This document shows positions 11,012 through 21,066 of a DNA stretch of 64,000 nucleotides, piece after piece; positions within the stretch are counted from its first letter, which is position 1; every line of letters begins with the position of its first letter. Under the pieces are notes generated by a model. That model saw only the letters and a list, made by a program, of their open reading frames with translations. It did not search any database and had not been told where the DNA came from. Both the position numbers and the translations under genes were made by a program. This stretch comes from Symbiodinium natans (taxonomy: Eukaryota; Sar; Dinophyceae; Suessiales; Symbiodiniaceae), in contig CAJNDS010002143.1 in the NCBI GenBank assembly GCA_905221605.1, positions 570,061-634,060 of the forward strand. Direction: 5' to 3'.

Positions 11012-14000
11012 TTCTTTTTTATTTTACTATATTTTTTTTTAGTGTGTGTCTCTGTGTGTGTGTGTGTGTGTGTGTGTTGTTGTTTGTGTTTGCCTGTTGC
11101 AGGGAGAGGGAAGGGCTTGGCTGCAATGAGTCCGTCGCAGGCAGCTCGGGCCAACACTCGAGCGGCTCGCACCCCACGCCTGGCACCGGGATGTGAACTC
11201 GGCTTGGGGCCCAGTCGAGGCAAAGGCATCAGAAGAGGCTTCTGACCTTGTTTCCATGTGCCTTGGGATGTTCCCCTTATACTAGTATAATCCCTCTGAA
11301 GGACTGTTTGTATTAAGGGGAACATCCCAACATATGCCCATCTTGTCCAGCACCCGTGCGCCCCTGCTGCGCTGCCTGCAGCACAACGTGCTCTTGAGCG
11401 ACGCCCTGGACGGTGGCCGCTTGATGCCTTGTGCCGATGTGGAGGCCGGAAGATGGGGAACCCGAGAGAAGCGAAACCACTGCAACGCAAGAGTCTGCAG
11501 CTATGTGCAAGCCTCCAGGAGACCTCCAAGCGAGTCACTGGGCCGAATTGTTGTCAAGAATCTGAGACCTGATGTGTGTTGTCGATATGTTGGCTACAGA
11601 TGTCTGTGACTGTCCACCTTGAGAATCGCCACGTGAAAAAGGCGTGCTTTTGGCTTCTGGATTTCGGCCTGGCTGTAGATGCCGCCACCTGGCGTCTGCC
11701 TGAGTGTGAGCTTTTTCTCTTTGAGGCTTTTTCTCCGTTTTTCCTCCCTACTTCTTCCCCACACCTGGCGCGTGAGGCCGCAGCGCTGGCCGCACTCCGA
11801 TGTGGCAGGAGACGCTTTTGGATGCTTTTGGCTTCTTCCATGAAGCCGCAGCGGCCGATGGGTTGTTGGCACGCGGAATCGGCTGGGAAGTTAGTGGTTT
11901 CATGGCCTTCGCCAGATCACGGCAGATCACGGCAGATCACGGCAGATCACGGCAGATCACGGCAGGTTCCAGTGCTAAGCCGCTCAGCCAAGCCTGAGGC
12001 GGATGCCGGCATCCCGGATGGGAGAAGCCCTCTGTGCGCCCCACAAGGCATAAGGCAAACCAAGAACCGGCCACGGAATCAGGGCAATGCGGCTACGTGC
12101 TTATGCAGCCATTCCCTGATACACGGGGGGAGGATCCTGAAGGATGTGGCAGGCTTCCGTCCCTGCTTGTGGGAGGTCATGGTGCACAGTGCCAAGGCAC
12201 AATTTGACAAACACGAAAGGAAGAACATACGACGCATCAAGATAACGCAAAACACGAAGACCAGCAGAAGCAATCCCGAAAAATGTCAGGAATACCTGGA
12301 AATGGTTTCAGTTCGGTCGGGACAGCACAGTCAGAATGATACCAAAAAGCACACGATGTTGTGCCAAGGGTTACAGTAGACAACAGACACCGCTAACCAG
12401 CCGCTTCATGGCTCGACGTTTTGTCGAGGTCTTCGCTGGTGCTTTTGTTGAAGGTCTGTCCGGTGTTGACCACTATGATTCCAGGAGACTGCCGATACTG
12501 GGCGGCGAGCTCCTTCGTGCTTGACCTCAGCTCTTCAAAAAGGCAGCGCGCGTTCCGGCGCATGCAAGCCGAGGTCATGAGCTTTTGTGGTCCTGAGGCG
12601 GGCTCAAGTCGCGGAGTCGGTAGATTCTCGGCAGATGTCGGAATTTTGCTTTGTTTTCTGATTTTAGAGGAGACGGCAGCGAAGAAGGACCTCTGCGCGC
12701 AATACCGAACCAAGCTTGACGTCGTGGGTCTTGGCAGGGGGCCTGGTGTGCGTTATAAATGATGCTGCGCTCAACATGACAGCATGATGCTGATGCTACT
12801 GAAGATGATGATGATAATGATGATGAACAATGTCTCGAGTAGGTCTTGACCGGGGGTTGTCGGGGGCATCCCGGGGGAGGGGGGGGGAGCTCTTAACAAC
12901 CCTCACACTCTAAACTCTAAACCCCTGGCCCTAAACATCCGAAGAGAATCCCCGAAGCCCTGAAAGATCCTAAACCCTAAACCCTAAACCCTAAGCCCTA
13001 AGCCCTAAACCCTAAACCCTAAACCCTAAAGCCCTAAAGCCCTAAAACCCTCAGAGGCCTGACTGCCCTGGAGCTGCTGTGCAGCTCGGTGCTGGCCAGC
13101 CGCGAGTCCTGGAGCCGCTCGGAGCGCAAGAAGGATGCAGGGGCTTAGGGTTGTCAAGGCTTTTGTGCTGTTCCTCGCCCGGTCAGATATCAGGCATGAC
13201 CCAAAAGGCGGGCAACTGTACCATAGTGTGACATGAGCAGGCTTGCAATCCCCACAAGCCAGTTTCAATTGACCCCACCAAACTCAGAACACCAAGCCCC
13301 GAAAAACACGTAATGCTCGGCTTGGCCTTATCCCGCTAAGGGTGCTTTTGGGCTTGCGCTGAAGACTTGAAGGCTATGAAAAACTTGAAGGCTACTTTCC
13401 AGATTGTGTCTGACGTTCGGGCTTTTAGGGACTCTTCTAGCAGCTCTTGCTAGACTGGAGGAAGCAACAACTGCTGCTGGGCCGAAATGCTTGGATTTGT
13501 CAGTCGCCGTCGAGCAAAGTGTCACGGTGGCCTTGCAGTGTCTTCATCCATTCGACCTTCAACCCTCAACCCGAGACAGTCAACCCGACACCATCAACCC
13601 GACACCAACCCGACACCATAAAACCCGAAGCCCTGAACCCCTTCGCCCTAAACCCTAAACCCTAAACCCTAAACCCTAAACCCTAAACCCTAAACCCTAA
13701 ACCCTAAACCCTAAACCCTAAACCCTAAACCCTAAACCCTAAACCCTAAACCCTAAACCCTAAACCATCTGTAGCCCGAGAACCCGTCTGAGGCCCGGAC
13801 GGCCTGCGCGGCTCCTGGGAGCGACTCTTGGAGACCTGGGAGAGGCGGAAAGCTTGGTTTAACATAGGGTGGAGGGGTTTAGGGTTTAGGGTTTAGGGTT
13901 TAGGGTTTAGGGTTTAGGGTTTAGGGTTTAGGGTTCAGGGTTTAGGGTTGAAGTAGCTAGGGTTTGAATCGGGAATAGAGTAGTACATGCAGCATATACG

Positions 14001-14204
14001 ATCCCAGCTCTTTGGCGTTCTCCTTTGGGAAGGTACCGCGATGACGTGACGCGATGGCACACCATGATCTTCCAGGTCTTTGCCAAGGGAGGCGGGGGCA
14101 TGTCGTCGAAGTCCTTGCAGCGTGGCGTGAAGATGCTGGGCTTAGGGCAGTCGGAACTCGTAGCCAATCATCTTGGCCCAACAGGACCGACAGGGCCACT
14201 GTAG
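8989..14204 (+). CDS. divergent protein kinase, at least 12 exons, 5' end not found
   Basis: Protein kinase fold assembled from small exons. 8989-9051: RCRSVLGRGSFSE (glycine loop). 9254-9310: VVAERSVPGAPEASAVALK (ATP-anchoring Lys). 9771-9818: VSLLERFKEVSSIGRE, helix C-like. 10348-10413: hinge-like AMARLPGECLDSWLRR. 11141-11201: LGPTLERLAPHAWHRDVNS, catalytic HRD at 11184-11192. 11382-11444: HNVLLSDALDGG with the catalytic-loop Asn. 11600-about 11692: FWLLDFGLAVDAATW, metal-binding DFG at 11660-11668. From 12485: DCRYWAASSFVLDL. 12670-12733: QYRTKLDVVGL. From 13057: LTALELLCSSVLASRESW. From 13793: RGSWERLLETWERRKAW. 14076-14204: VFAKGGGGMSSKSLQRG to a TAG. Most junctions are GC-AG with AG|G. 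Nearly all catalytic elements are present, so activity is plausible. A few linking exons (residues between VALK and helix C, and before GDCRYW) remain unplaced. Several introns hold telomere-type arrays. Confidence 0.85.
9103..9208. repeat. CCCTAAA array in kinase intron 9052-9253
   Basis: About 14 heptamers of CCCTAAA with a few CCCTGAA variants, sitting towards the 3' part of a 202-bp GC-AG intron between the glycine-loop and VALK exons. Confidence 0.95.
9367..9400. repeat. TTTAGGG array in kinase intron after the VALK exon
   Basis: Four to five units of GGGTTTA/GGGGTTT, opposite polarity to the array upstream. It follows the VALK exon (ends 9310) by about 55 bp. Confidence 0.85.
9648..9685. 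repeat. (CTG)12 trinucleotide microsatellite
   Basis: Perfect CTG run, 12 units. It reads as poly-Ala in one + frame and poly-Gln on the minus strand, which makes long open frames on both strands. By position it falls between two kinase exons (9310 and 9771) and is most likely intronic. Confidence 0.9.
10977..11080. repeat. (GT)n / T-rich microsatellite
   Basis: Two GTGTGT runs (10979-11008 and 11042-11077) flank a T-rich stretch. It lies immediately upstream of the HRD exon of the kinase (acceptor at 11140), so it is probably intronic and may act as a U-rich tract. Confidence 0.85.
11263..11330. mobile_element. family B palindromic MITE-like element in a kinase intron
   Basis: A 68-bp element with a perfect 17-bp terminal inverted repeat: TTGGGATGTTCCCCTTA at 11263-11279 and its complement at 11314-11330. 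The short centre holds ACTAGTATAATCC. It lies wholly within the intron 11202-11381, between the HRDVNS and HNVLL exons of the kinase. No open frame. Confidence 0.85.
11915..11964. repeat. 10-bp tandem repeat (AGATCACGGC)5
   Basis: Five near-perfect copies of a 10-mer within the kinase locus, between the DFG and GDCRYW exons. Since 10 is not a multiple of three it would shift frames if coding, so it is probably intronic. Confidence 0.85.
12905..13047. repeat. CCCTAAA array in kinase intron 12734-13056
   Basis: Degenerate at the left (CTCTAAACTCTAAACCCC), regular in the middle, with CCCTAAG and CCCTAAAG variants at the right. It ends 10 bp from the acceptor of the LTALELL exon (CAGAG|GCCTG). 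The host intron is 323 bp and has a GC donor (TTG|GCAGGG). Confidence 0.95.
13620..13767. repeat. CCCTAAA array in kinase intron before the RGSWERLL exon
   Basis: About 18 near-perfect heptamers following degenerate AACCCGACACC units. It ends 25 bp before the acceptor at 13792. Confidence 0.95.
13874..13960. repeat. TTTAGGG array in kinase intron after the RGSWERLL exon
   Basis: About 11 units of GGGTTTA. With the array at 13620-13767 it brackets a 106-bp unique island (13768-13873) that holds the RGSWERLLETW exon. Confidence 0.95.
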
Positions 14205-14236
14205 GCGTACCGCAGGCACATCGAACGCCGAACGCC

Positions 14237-16190
14237 ATGGGTGCGTCAACCAGCACACCCAGCACGGACTCGGATCTGAGGCTCCTGAAGGCGCAGCCGG
14301 CGAGTTCCCGGTTGCGCCAGGAGGCCTTCGAGCGCCTGAGGCTCAAGTTTCTCACCCCCATCGGGCCAAAGGAGCTGCTCGAGGCGAAGGCGCAGGTCGA
14401 GGCCTTGCGCTTCGCGCGCCTCTGGCCAGAGCCGCCCGAGGGTGCCACGCGCCTAGATGCCGAGGTGCGACGGAGAAGAGTGTTATACAAGGGGAAAAGC
14501 AGGTCCTCGGAGCAATTGTGAGGATTTGACGCGATTTGCAAACATTCGTGCGGGCAGTGGCGCACTGACATGGTTCAATGCTTTTCTTTTGCCAGTCTAT
14601 CGGGTGGCTCATACCTTAACAAGTTCAGCACCCTTGCTGCAAGAATAACATTGCCTGTACCTGACGCAGGTCCTGGCAGATCGTGTACGGGGCGCTCTCT
14701 TTGGTGCAGCCTTGGGAGATGCCGCTGGCCTGGCGACGGAGTTCCTCTCCGCGGCGGAGGCCAGGGAGTTTTACGGGCCAGAGGCGGATTTTCGGCCCGG
14801 CCGGGCTCTGTTCCCGGATGAACACCGGATGATGTGGTGTGCCGGGGACTGGACCGATGACACCGACCAGCAGGTGCTGATGATGCAGTCGCTCCTGCAC
14901 TCGGGTGGCAACGCCGATGCCTGTGACTTTGCATCTCGCCTGCTGTCCTGGCGGACATCGGGCTTCCCAGAGTTGGGGGATCAGTCGGCAGCGGGCCTGG
15001 GACAAACCACCAAAGCGGTTCTAAATGATCCAGACTTCGAGAAATCCCCCCACAAAGCTGCAGCGGCGCACTCTGCAAGCATCCCCTCCAACGGAGGAGT
15101 CATGAGGACAGCCTTGCAACGCGTTGCATGCGTGACCATTCTTTTTTCGAGTCCTTGTCCCTCAGTCATCTCGGCCCTCCTCTCCCTATCGTGATTTCAG
15201 GGTTCTCCAACAAGATTCTTAGGGTTTATTCGAGGGGACCCCCCCATCTTGGGAAATGCGCATCTCGGCGCTGGCCTTCCAGGACGGCGGTCGCGGGAAT
15301 TCCGAATTTCTGGTGTGAAGACACCGTGGCAGCTGCGGCACAGACGTTCTGCCTCACCACGCATGCGGAGCCCAGGTGCGTGGCCAGCTGCATGGCGGTT
15401 GCACTTTGCGTGAGCCGACTTCTGCGTGGAGAGGATCGGGGGGATGCCGACATGGTAAAGTCGGTGGTGCAGCCTGCTCTGCTCAAGGCTCAGGAGCTTC
15501 TTCCCTCCGATGCGGATCGGCAGGAGACCAAGTTGTGAACTATGGGCGATTTCGAACTCTCAGAAGTCTATAGTCCAGGACAGTGTATTTCCCGAGCTTT
15601 GTTCAAATGTGTTCATGGTCATTTGTACAGCCCGTCGCCCGTGTCTTCAACATGACATCTTAGACAACGAAGAAGAGGCAGCAAAGCGAGAAGCCAAATT
15701 CTACAACCAGTCCAGTGCAAGGTTGAGGCAGTGATGTTGCGTCGAGCCTTGCAGGAGCTGCTGCGGCACGCGGAAGCTCGCGAGCTACGAGACCTAGCTT
15801 TGGACGATCGAAAGACGATCGGCTTCACGTTCAAGTGCCTTGGCTCCGGCCTCTGGGCTTTGAAGCAGGAAGGGGAGTCTCCGGAGCTCTTTCGCCGAGT
15901 GATGAACGAGCTGATCTTGGCCGGTGGAGACGCGGACACCAATGGAGCCGTGGCCGGTGCGCTGCTTGGATGTCGCCTGGGATTCAGCCAACTGCCCTCG
16001 GACTTGGGCTTGGGAACGTCTGTGCACTGTAGTTATATGTAATTACTGTGGTTGTTCGGCTTGCGAGTAGCCTAGCCCCTGCCAGGAGTGGATTGCTGGC
16101 ATGCCGTACAGTTCGTGGCTTGAGGCGTATGTGCAGAAAGTCTTGTTCATGCTCCGGCGAGGTCGAGGAAGCCCTGTCGTGCAGTCGTAG
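14237..16190 (+). CDS. ADP-ribosylglycohydrolase (DraG/ARH family), 429 aa, five exons
   Basis: Enzyme of the family that removes ADP-ribose from protein side chains or related adducts. Exons: 14237-14464, 14670-15106, 15283-15523, 15722-16000, 16086-16190; the sum is 1290 nt, an intact 430-codon frame. Motifs: GALFGAALGDAAG (84-96), metal-binding DWTDDTDQ (136-143), NGGVMRTAVAGIPNF across the exon 2/3 junction, THAEPRCVAS (248-257), IGFTFKCLGSGLWAL (335-349), GGDADTNGAVAGALLG from 370, and C-terminal EWIAGMPYSSWLE (396-408). The Asp residues of both metal sites are present. The first intron is GT-AG; the other three use GA donors (GAG|GACAGC, CAG|GAGACC, TCG|GACTTG) with AG|G acceptors. The N-terminus MGASTST resembles an N-myristoylation signal, so membrane attachment is possible. 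The start lies only 32 bp after the kinase stop, same strand. Substrate residue type is not predictable. Confidence 0.92.
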
Positions 16191-16760
16191 ACTGCGCCGC
16201 TCTTGCACAACAACACCGCAGGTACATCTGTAATACCTTTGGCAGAGCCCATACTGATTGTATCCGAAGGGGCAGCCTGGCTTCGGACAAGGACCAAGTA
16301 TGCCCAGCTGCACTCTGTACAGAATGAATGCATGGGGCGAGCAGTGGGCCCTTGTGAGTTCAGCAAAATTGTCGGCACAACATGGACAGACAGTACAGTC
16401 AGCCAAAGTCACGCAAATAGAGTACGGGCGCCGCATCAAGTCACATGTGACGAAAACGCTATGGCCATTGTTGTCCGTGGACCTGCAGCCTTTGCTATGA
16501 GAAGCCAAACAGCCCCCATGCCAAAGACGATGTAGCCGCGTAGCTAGTTGCTTGAGCCCTTGCAGATCTGACTAATCTTAGCCACTGCGTTCTCCAGATA
16601 CCCCACTGTATCGAAGTGCAAAGCACAAGCGCATCTCCGTCGGGCATGGCACATGGCAGCTCGTCCAGGCCCGCTGCCTGCGGCACTTTGCAAACCAAGA
16701 CACCGCGCTTTGCAGTTACTTTGATTGTGCTCCTTCCTTCAGATCTTCATAACTTGGCAG

Positions 16761-17421
16761 TTCCACGTGCCCCTACGCCATCCTGGGCGTCTCCCGGGAC
16801 AGCGCACTCACCGTCTTCCGCTCTTGCATGCCCGTGGTCACAAAACATCCCCAGCCACTGCTGCGAACCCTTCCGCACGTCTAGGACGCGTCACCCCGAG
16901 ACATTGAGCGTGCCTGGCGCCAGAAGGCCTGCCCTAAACTCCCCTAAACTGCCCTAAACTGCCCTGAACTGCCCTAAACTGCCCTGAACTTCCCTGAACT
17001 GCCCTGAGCCCCCAAGAAAGTGAGGCACGAGTTCATCATCCAGACAAGGCCAGTTCGAGCTTGCAACGGGCTCATGAAAAATGGACGGGATGGATCTGAA
17101 CATGTTCACTGTCTCGGGTACCCTGCATCTATCACACTCCGTATGACAATTGAGCCTAAACCCTAAACCTTACACCCTAAACCCTAAACTCTACACCCTA
17201 AACCCCATACCCTACACGCTACTGTTTCTTTGAAAGCGCAGAGCAGGTGCCCGATGCTGAGAAAGAAGCGGCCGAGGTGAGGCGTTGTATAGGGTAGTTC
17301 CTGAAATTGAATTCCCTACTAAGAACCAGAAATTTGTGTTTTAGGGTGTTCCCGCAGTTGCTGAGTTGAGTTTATGTAACCCCCGCTTCTACAGGTTGCG
17401 CTTGCCTTCAACATGTCGCAG
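16761..17421 (+). CDS. J-domain (DnaJ-like) protein, micro-exons, ends not defined
   Basis: A J-domain, which stimulates Hsp70 ATPase, rebuilt from five small exons: about 16762-16797 (TCPYAILGVSR), 16885-16926 (DASPRDIERAWRQK), 17025-17048 (ARVHHPDK), 17244-17276 (QVPDAEKEAAE) and 17395-17421 (VALAFNMSQ). Joined in phase 0 they give helix I/II, the essential HPD loop and helix III of a J-domain. Introns: 87 bp GA-AG, 98 bp GC-AG filled with CCCTAAACTG repeats, 196 bp GC-AG and 118 bp GT-AG. Upstream, candidate starts are ATG 16646 or 16650. Downstream the frame runs on to about 17475 with SGSRSQSGTFE; a 74-aa frame at 17488-17712 may be a further exon. Client or partner specificity unknown. 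Confidence 0.82.
16927..17012. repeat. CCCTAAACTG/CCCTGAACTG decamer array in a J-protein intron
   Basis: About eight 10-bp units, a lengthened relative of the CCCTAAA heptamer. It makes up almost the whole 98-bp intron between the WRQK and ARVHHPDK micro-exons. Confidence 0.9.
17154..17216. repeat. degenerate CCCTAAA array in a J-protein intron
   Basis: About eight mutated units (CCTTACA, CTCTACA, CCCATAC). It is upstream of the QVPDAEKEAAE exon. Confidence 0.85.
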
Positions 17422-17487
17422 TCAGGGTCGCGCTCGCAAAGTGGAACGTTTGAATGCGACATGTTTTTTCCATGAGCATCGGCGCAC

Positions 17488-17712
17488 ATGCAGGTGCACC
17501 ACTGGTGTACCCATAGAAGGTGCATTCAGAAGCGAATGGAGTTCCTGCAACAGCAAAATAGCGGCACAACCCATTTCGACTTGCACAAGGTGGCCCTTCT
17601 TGAAACCTTGCTGTCGAAGCTCAAGCAACTCATGGCTTCGTGGCAATCGACAAGGAGTAGCAAGGCAAGGCTTAAAACCCATGCGAATCCTTTCCGAAGC
17701 CAACGAGCATAG
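17488..17712 (+). CDS. possible exon, basic helical
   Basis: A 74-codon frame, HKVALLETLLSKLKQLMASW in its centre and QSTRSSKARLKTHANPF near its end, with a TAG at 17710. It follows the J-domain exons in the same direction and could be their 3' exon, but the opposite strand is also open here. From 17712 to 19400 I see AT-rich and mixed DNA with only short frames. Confidence 0.3.
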   Translation: MQVHHWCTHRRCIQKRMEFLQQQNSGTTHFDLHKVALLETLLSKLKQLMASWQSTRSSKARLKTHANPFRSQRA

Positions 17713-19527
17713 TGTGGTTGCAAGCATTGACATTACACTTGTTCTATTCTTACGTTTACTCTGACAGCTATGATCACCATCACTTGACCATCAAGCTATT
17801 ACTATTGTTGCTTGTTCTCATGAATTGTTCCTTCTTATTCTCATGGCTGTTTCTCTTGTGGTCTTGCGTTTCGAATCAATCTCAGTATTGGCAATTAGTT
17901 CTAGTATTGGTAATCATTAATTTGCAAGAAGAGGCAAAAATCAAGAACAACAGCAGAAACAAATGTCGGCCCGTTTGCTATCTGCAGACAAGCTTGCGCG
18001 TTGACGTAGATTCCGACTGTCAGCCTCGAACAGGAATTATTGTTGCAGTTGTTTCTTCCGAACATGCTTAAGGAAGTATAAGGGCTACAGGTGCAGGCCG
18101 TCATGCCCCATGCCCCGATGTCTCTGAACTCTGAAGCCGTCATCGCCAGGAGAGCTTCAAGCAGCTAGCTGAGGCTGGGTTCTGTGCTGCTCGTAGTTTG
18201 TTTGGGCAGGTTGGGGTAGGTTGTTGTAGGGTGCCCGGGTGTCGTAAACCCAGCGACGTAGCAGACGAGCTCAACAACCGGCAAAGTTCGATCTTGCACA
18301 TGCTGATGTAAACAAGGCGAGGGAAGCAAAGAATGAACCATGGAATGAATTAGGTTTCGATTTCTTGTACATGCGCCGCGCGGGTGTATTAGAGTCTCCA
18401 TGTCCTCATCAGAAAGTTTTTGGTTGGGGTCTGCTTGTTCCAGACGCCTTCCGGCTGGAAGCTTGAATGCTTCGCGCTACAGGGAAAGGCTGACGTGCAA
18501 GGGCCGCGAAGCCGCTAAGCCCTAAGCCCTCAGAAGGGTAGAAGGAACGAAGAAAGAAGGAAGAGAGCCACGAAGTTTGCTGCGTGCTGTTTCGGTGGTT
18601 CGGCAGTCGGCTCGCAAGCGGCAGGAAACTTGGCTGCTCGATTTTTGGTTGGCTGTCCTCTAGACTTTCGCTCGCTCTTCGAGACACAGAAGGTTAACAA
18701 GCTAGCGCCGAACCTGTGGATGAAAGGTTCCAAGATACGAAAGTTTGCCTTTTCATTTGTTGTTTCTGTTCATCTGGCCGCCGAGCGCAGTCCTGCTCCC
18801 TGTTCCGCACGAACACGCTGAAGTCATCTAAAGAGGCGTCGGCACAGGAAAGTTTGCGTCCCAGTGGTTGCCTGTGTATGGTATTGCTGCGCCAAAAATG
18901 TTCTACATTGCTCTCCCGAATCATATTGCTGCGATAGAACTGGTTCTACAATACTGGGCTGGGTTCTGAACGGCTTCATTTCTGCGGCCTCAGGCGGTCG
19001 GGGCAAGGAAAAGTGTCGGCGCTGAGGTTCGGAGTCGGGTCGCACCGGTCGAGTCCGGTGGAGCCGCATGTAGCCTGAACCCCCCATGGGTTCAGTGATT
19101 TCTCCGCGAGAAAACGCGAGGGTCATAACAAATGACCCCAATAATTTCAACAAATCGCACGTCATCCCCGCTGGCTTGCGCGCCAAAATCTTGGAGCGAA
19201 GGCTCACGAGTTGTTGGCCGATCCAGTTCGCCGGAAGCTCTACGACAACTTCGGCATCCAGGATGCGTGCTGGTGAGCCCATGTGAGCTTAACAGACAAA
19301 TTGGTGAATGAGCAATAAAGCACACATGGTTGACTAACTTAAGTAGGTATGAAGCAGAACGCTAAGTAGTGCAGGGTCGGCTAAGTGCATCTTGTCATCT
19401 TGGAGACTGCTGCTGTGCGTCTTCGCCAGGACTCTGCCTTTGCTCGAGAGGCCGATGTGGACGAGGCTGTCCCTCCTGCCGAAACGGCTGATGCTCAAAT
19501 CCTGAAGCCTTCCAAGAAGATGGGAGC

Positions 19528-19578
19528 TTACGAAAATAAGGAACCCTTATGATAAGCCCCAAATAGTAGGATTCCCTG
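19528..19578. mobile_element. family A element fragment
   Basis: CTTACGAAAATAAGG at the left, then GCCCCAAATAGTAGGATTCCC. The right half is missing. Confidence 0.65.
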
Positions 19579-20157
19579 CAAGCCGCTGGTGCGAACGTGG
19601 TGAGACGGCAGGACTGCATGGGCGCCAATGACTTTGCAGACTTGGAGGACTGCGCTGTGATGGATCTTGAAGGTTGGTTGACATGGGTTTCCTTTTTTTT
19701 GTGTGTGGAGGAGATGCTGAACCACTTGAACGAGATGTTCCAAGGTGGACCAGGCCCCCTATCGGCAACTGCCGATCACCATCGTGACGATCACAACTTT
19801 TTCCCGAACCCTGCCACGACTTGCGCACAGGGCCCGGGCCTGTCCAGCCGGCAGAAGAGAGGCAAGGCGGCGGTTTCTTGCTGTAATCCCCTCCCCCTAA
19901 TATTAAGGGGGGGGAGGGTTTTTCATGGTGATTCAATATGAGGAGGGGGTAGGGGGGTTTCGGGGTACGGGGGCTTAATATCAGGGGAAGGGAGTTATTT
20001 GTCTTCTCTAAGCATCTCTCAGCCGAGTGGCAAGAATCGGCGCCAGGGACCTCTGGGACGTTTGGGAGGGGCTCCTCGGCTTCACGCTGCTGAGCCTTGG
20101 CGCTGGGGCACTAGCAGGCAGGGCACCCAGACGCACTCCTTGGCAGTTTTCCAAATT

Positions 20158-20241
20158 AGGGGGTGTCTATTGGGGTCCTTAGTATGAGGGAATCCTACTA
20201 CTTGGGGTCTATATTCGGGTCCCTTATCTTCGTACATCCCC
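20158..20241. mobile_element. family A element, reverse orientation
   Basis: Reads TAGGGGGTGTCTATTGGGG then GGAATCCTACTACTTGGGG and ends TTCGTACATCCCC: the complement of the AGTAGGATTCC core and of the TTTACGAA terminus. Near full length. Confidence 0.7.
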
Positions 20242-20249
20242 AAATGGGC

Positions 20250-20381
20250 TCTTGAAAGGACTGGCCTGGTTCACTCGGAGACCGCCGCTGTCGCTGTGGC
20301 TGAACTGGTGCTGGTGGAGGCCGGGTGCGCACAGGAACATCAGGGTTTAGGGTTCAGGGTTCAGGGTGTAGGGTTTAGGGA
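20250..20381 (+). CDS. short exon followed by a TTTAGGG array
   Basis: About 20262-20325 reads GLVHSETAAVAVAELVLVEA in one + frame, coding-like, and ends at GAG|GCCGGG, a GC-type donor. The sequence from 20341 to 20381 is TTTAGGG-type repeat with GGGTTCA variants. Product unknown. Confidence 0.4.
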
Positions 20382-21066
20382 TGCTTCAGGAGTGTAGACT
20401 AGTAGAGTGCTCTGTCAGGTGTCGCTTCCTGCTCTTTGACTTCGGGTTTGGGTAGAGGACAACTCCCCGCCCTCGGACGACAGAGTCTTCTTGGATTTGC
20501 GTTTAAATGTCAAGAGAAGAGCTGTACAGAGCACAAAGCAGCAGTGTACTTGAGTGCACTTGTGTTGCGGCGTCTCGGGAGCCTGTGAGCTGTGAAATGT
20601 TGCAAGGCAAGCGTAGTGCAACTATCCCACAGCTGATGGCACTCTGCCGGCAAATGCCTGCAACATTATTCTACACAGCTGGTGCCTGGCTTTGAGCTGC
20701 CTGCAGCAGGACATGCTCATGCGCATGCGCTGGCAGAGAGCATGCGCAAGAAAAAGGAGCGTGACCAAAGCACCTCTGCAGCGTGGCAGCACCACCTACG
20801 GGCATACTACGACTTGGAACACCGGGGCAGTTTTCAGCTCTCCCATCCAATGTAACAAGATCTGACGTGTCACGAGATTCCCTGGGCTTGCATCGCAAAG
20901 CGATGCAGCAAGTGTCGCATGGCTATCGTGCTGGTCAGGTGACATCGTGCCACTCTACCGTCAGTTGGGCCAGGCACGGTGTTTGCTCGGCCATGTAACG
21001 TCCGATGCTCCTGCTCTCGTCCTGCGCCGTATGAGTTCATCTTACCAAAATTCCATCTGGCAGTTG

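Noticed and set aside
10804-11538. 244-aa minus-strand ORF
   Set aside because: Contains long His-Thr runs from the (GT)n microsatellite and lies opposite the HRD and HNVLL kinase exons.
11915-11964. CRISPR-like array
   Set aside because: Direct repeats of only 10 bp with no spacers; a simple tandem repeat in a eukaryotic intron. No CRISPR array was seen anywhere.
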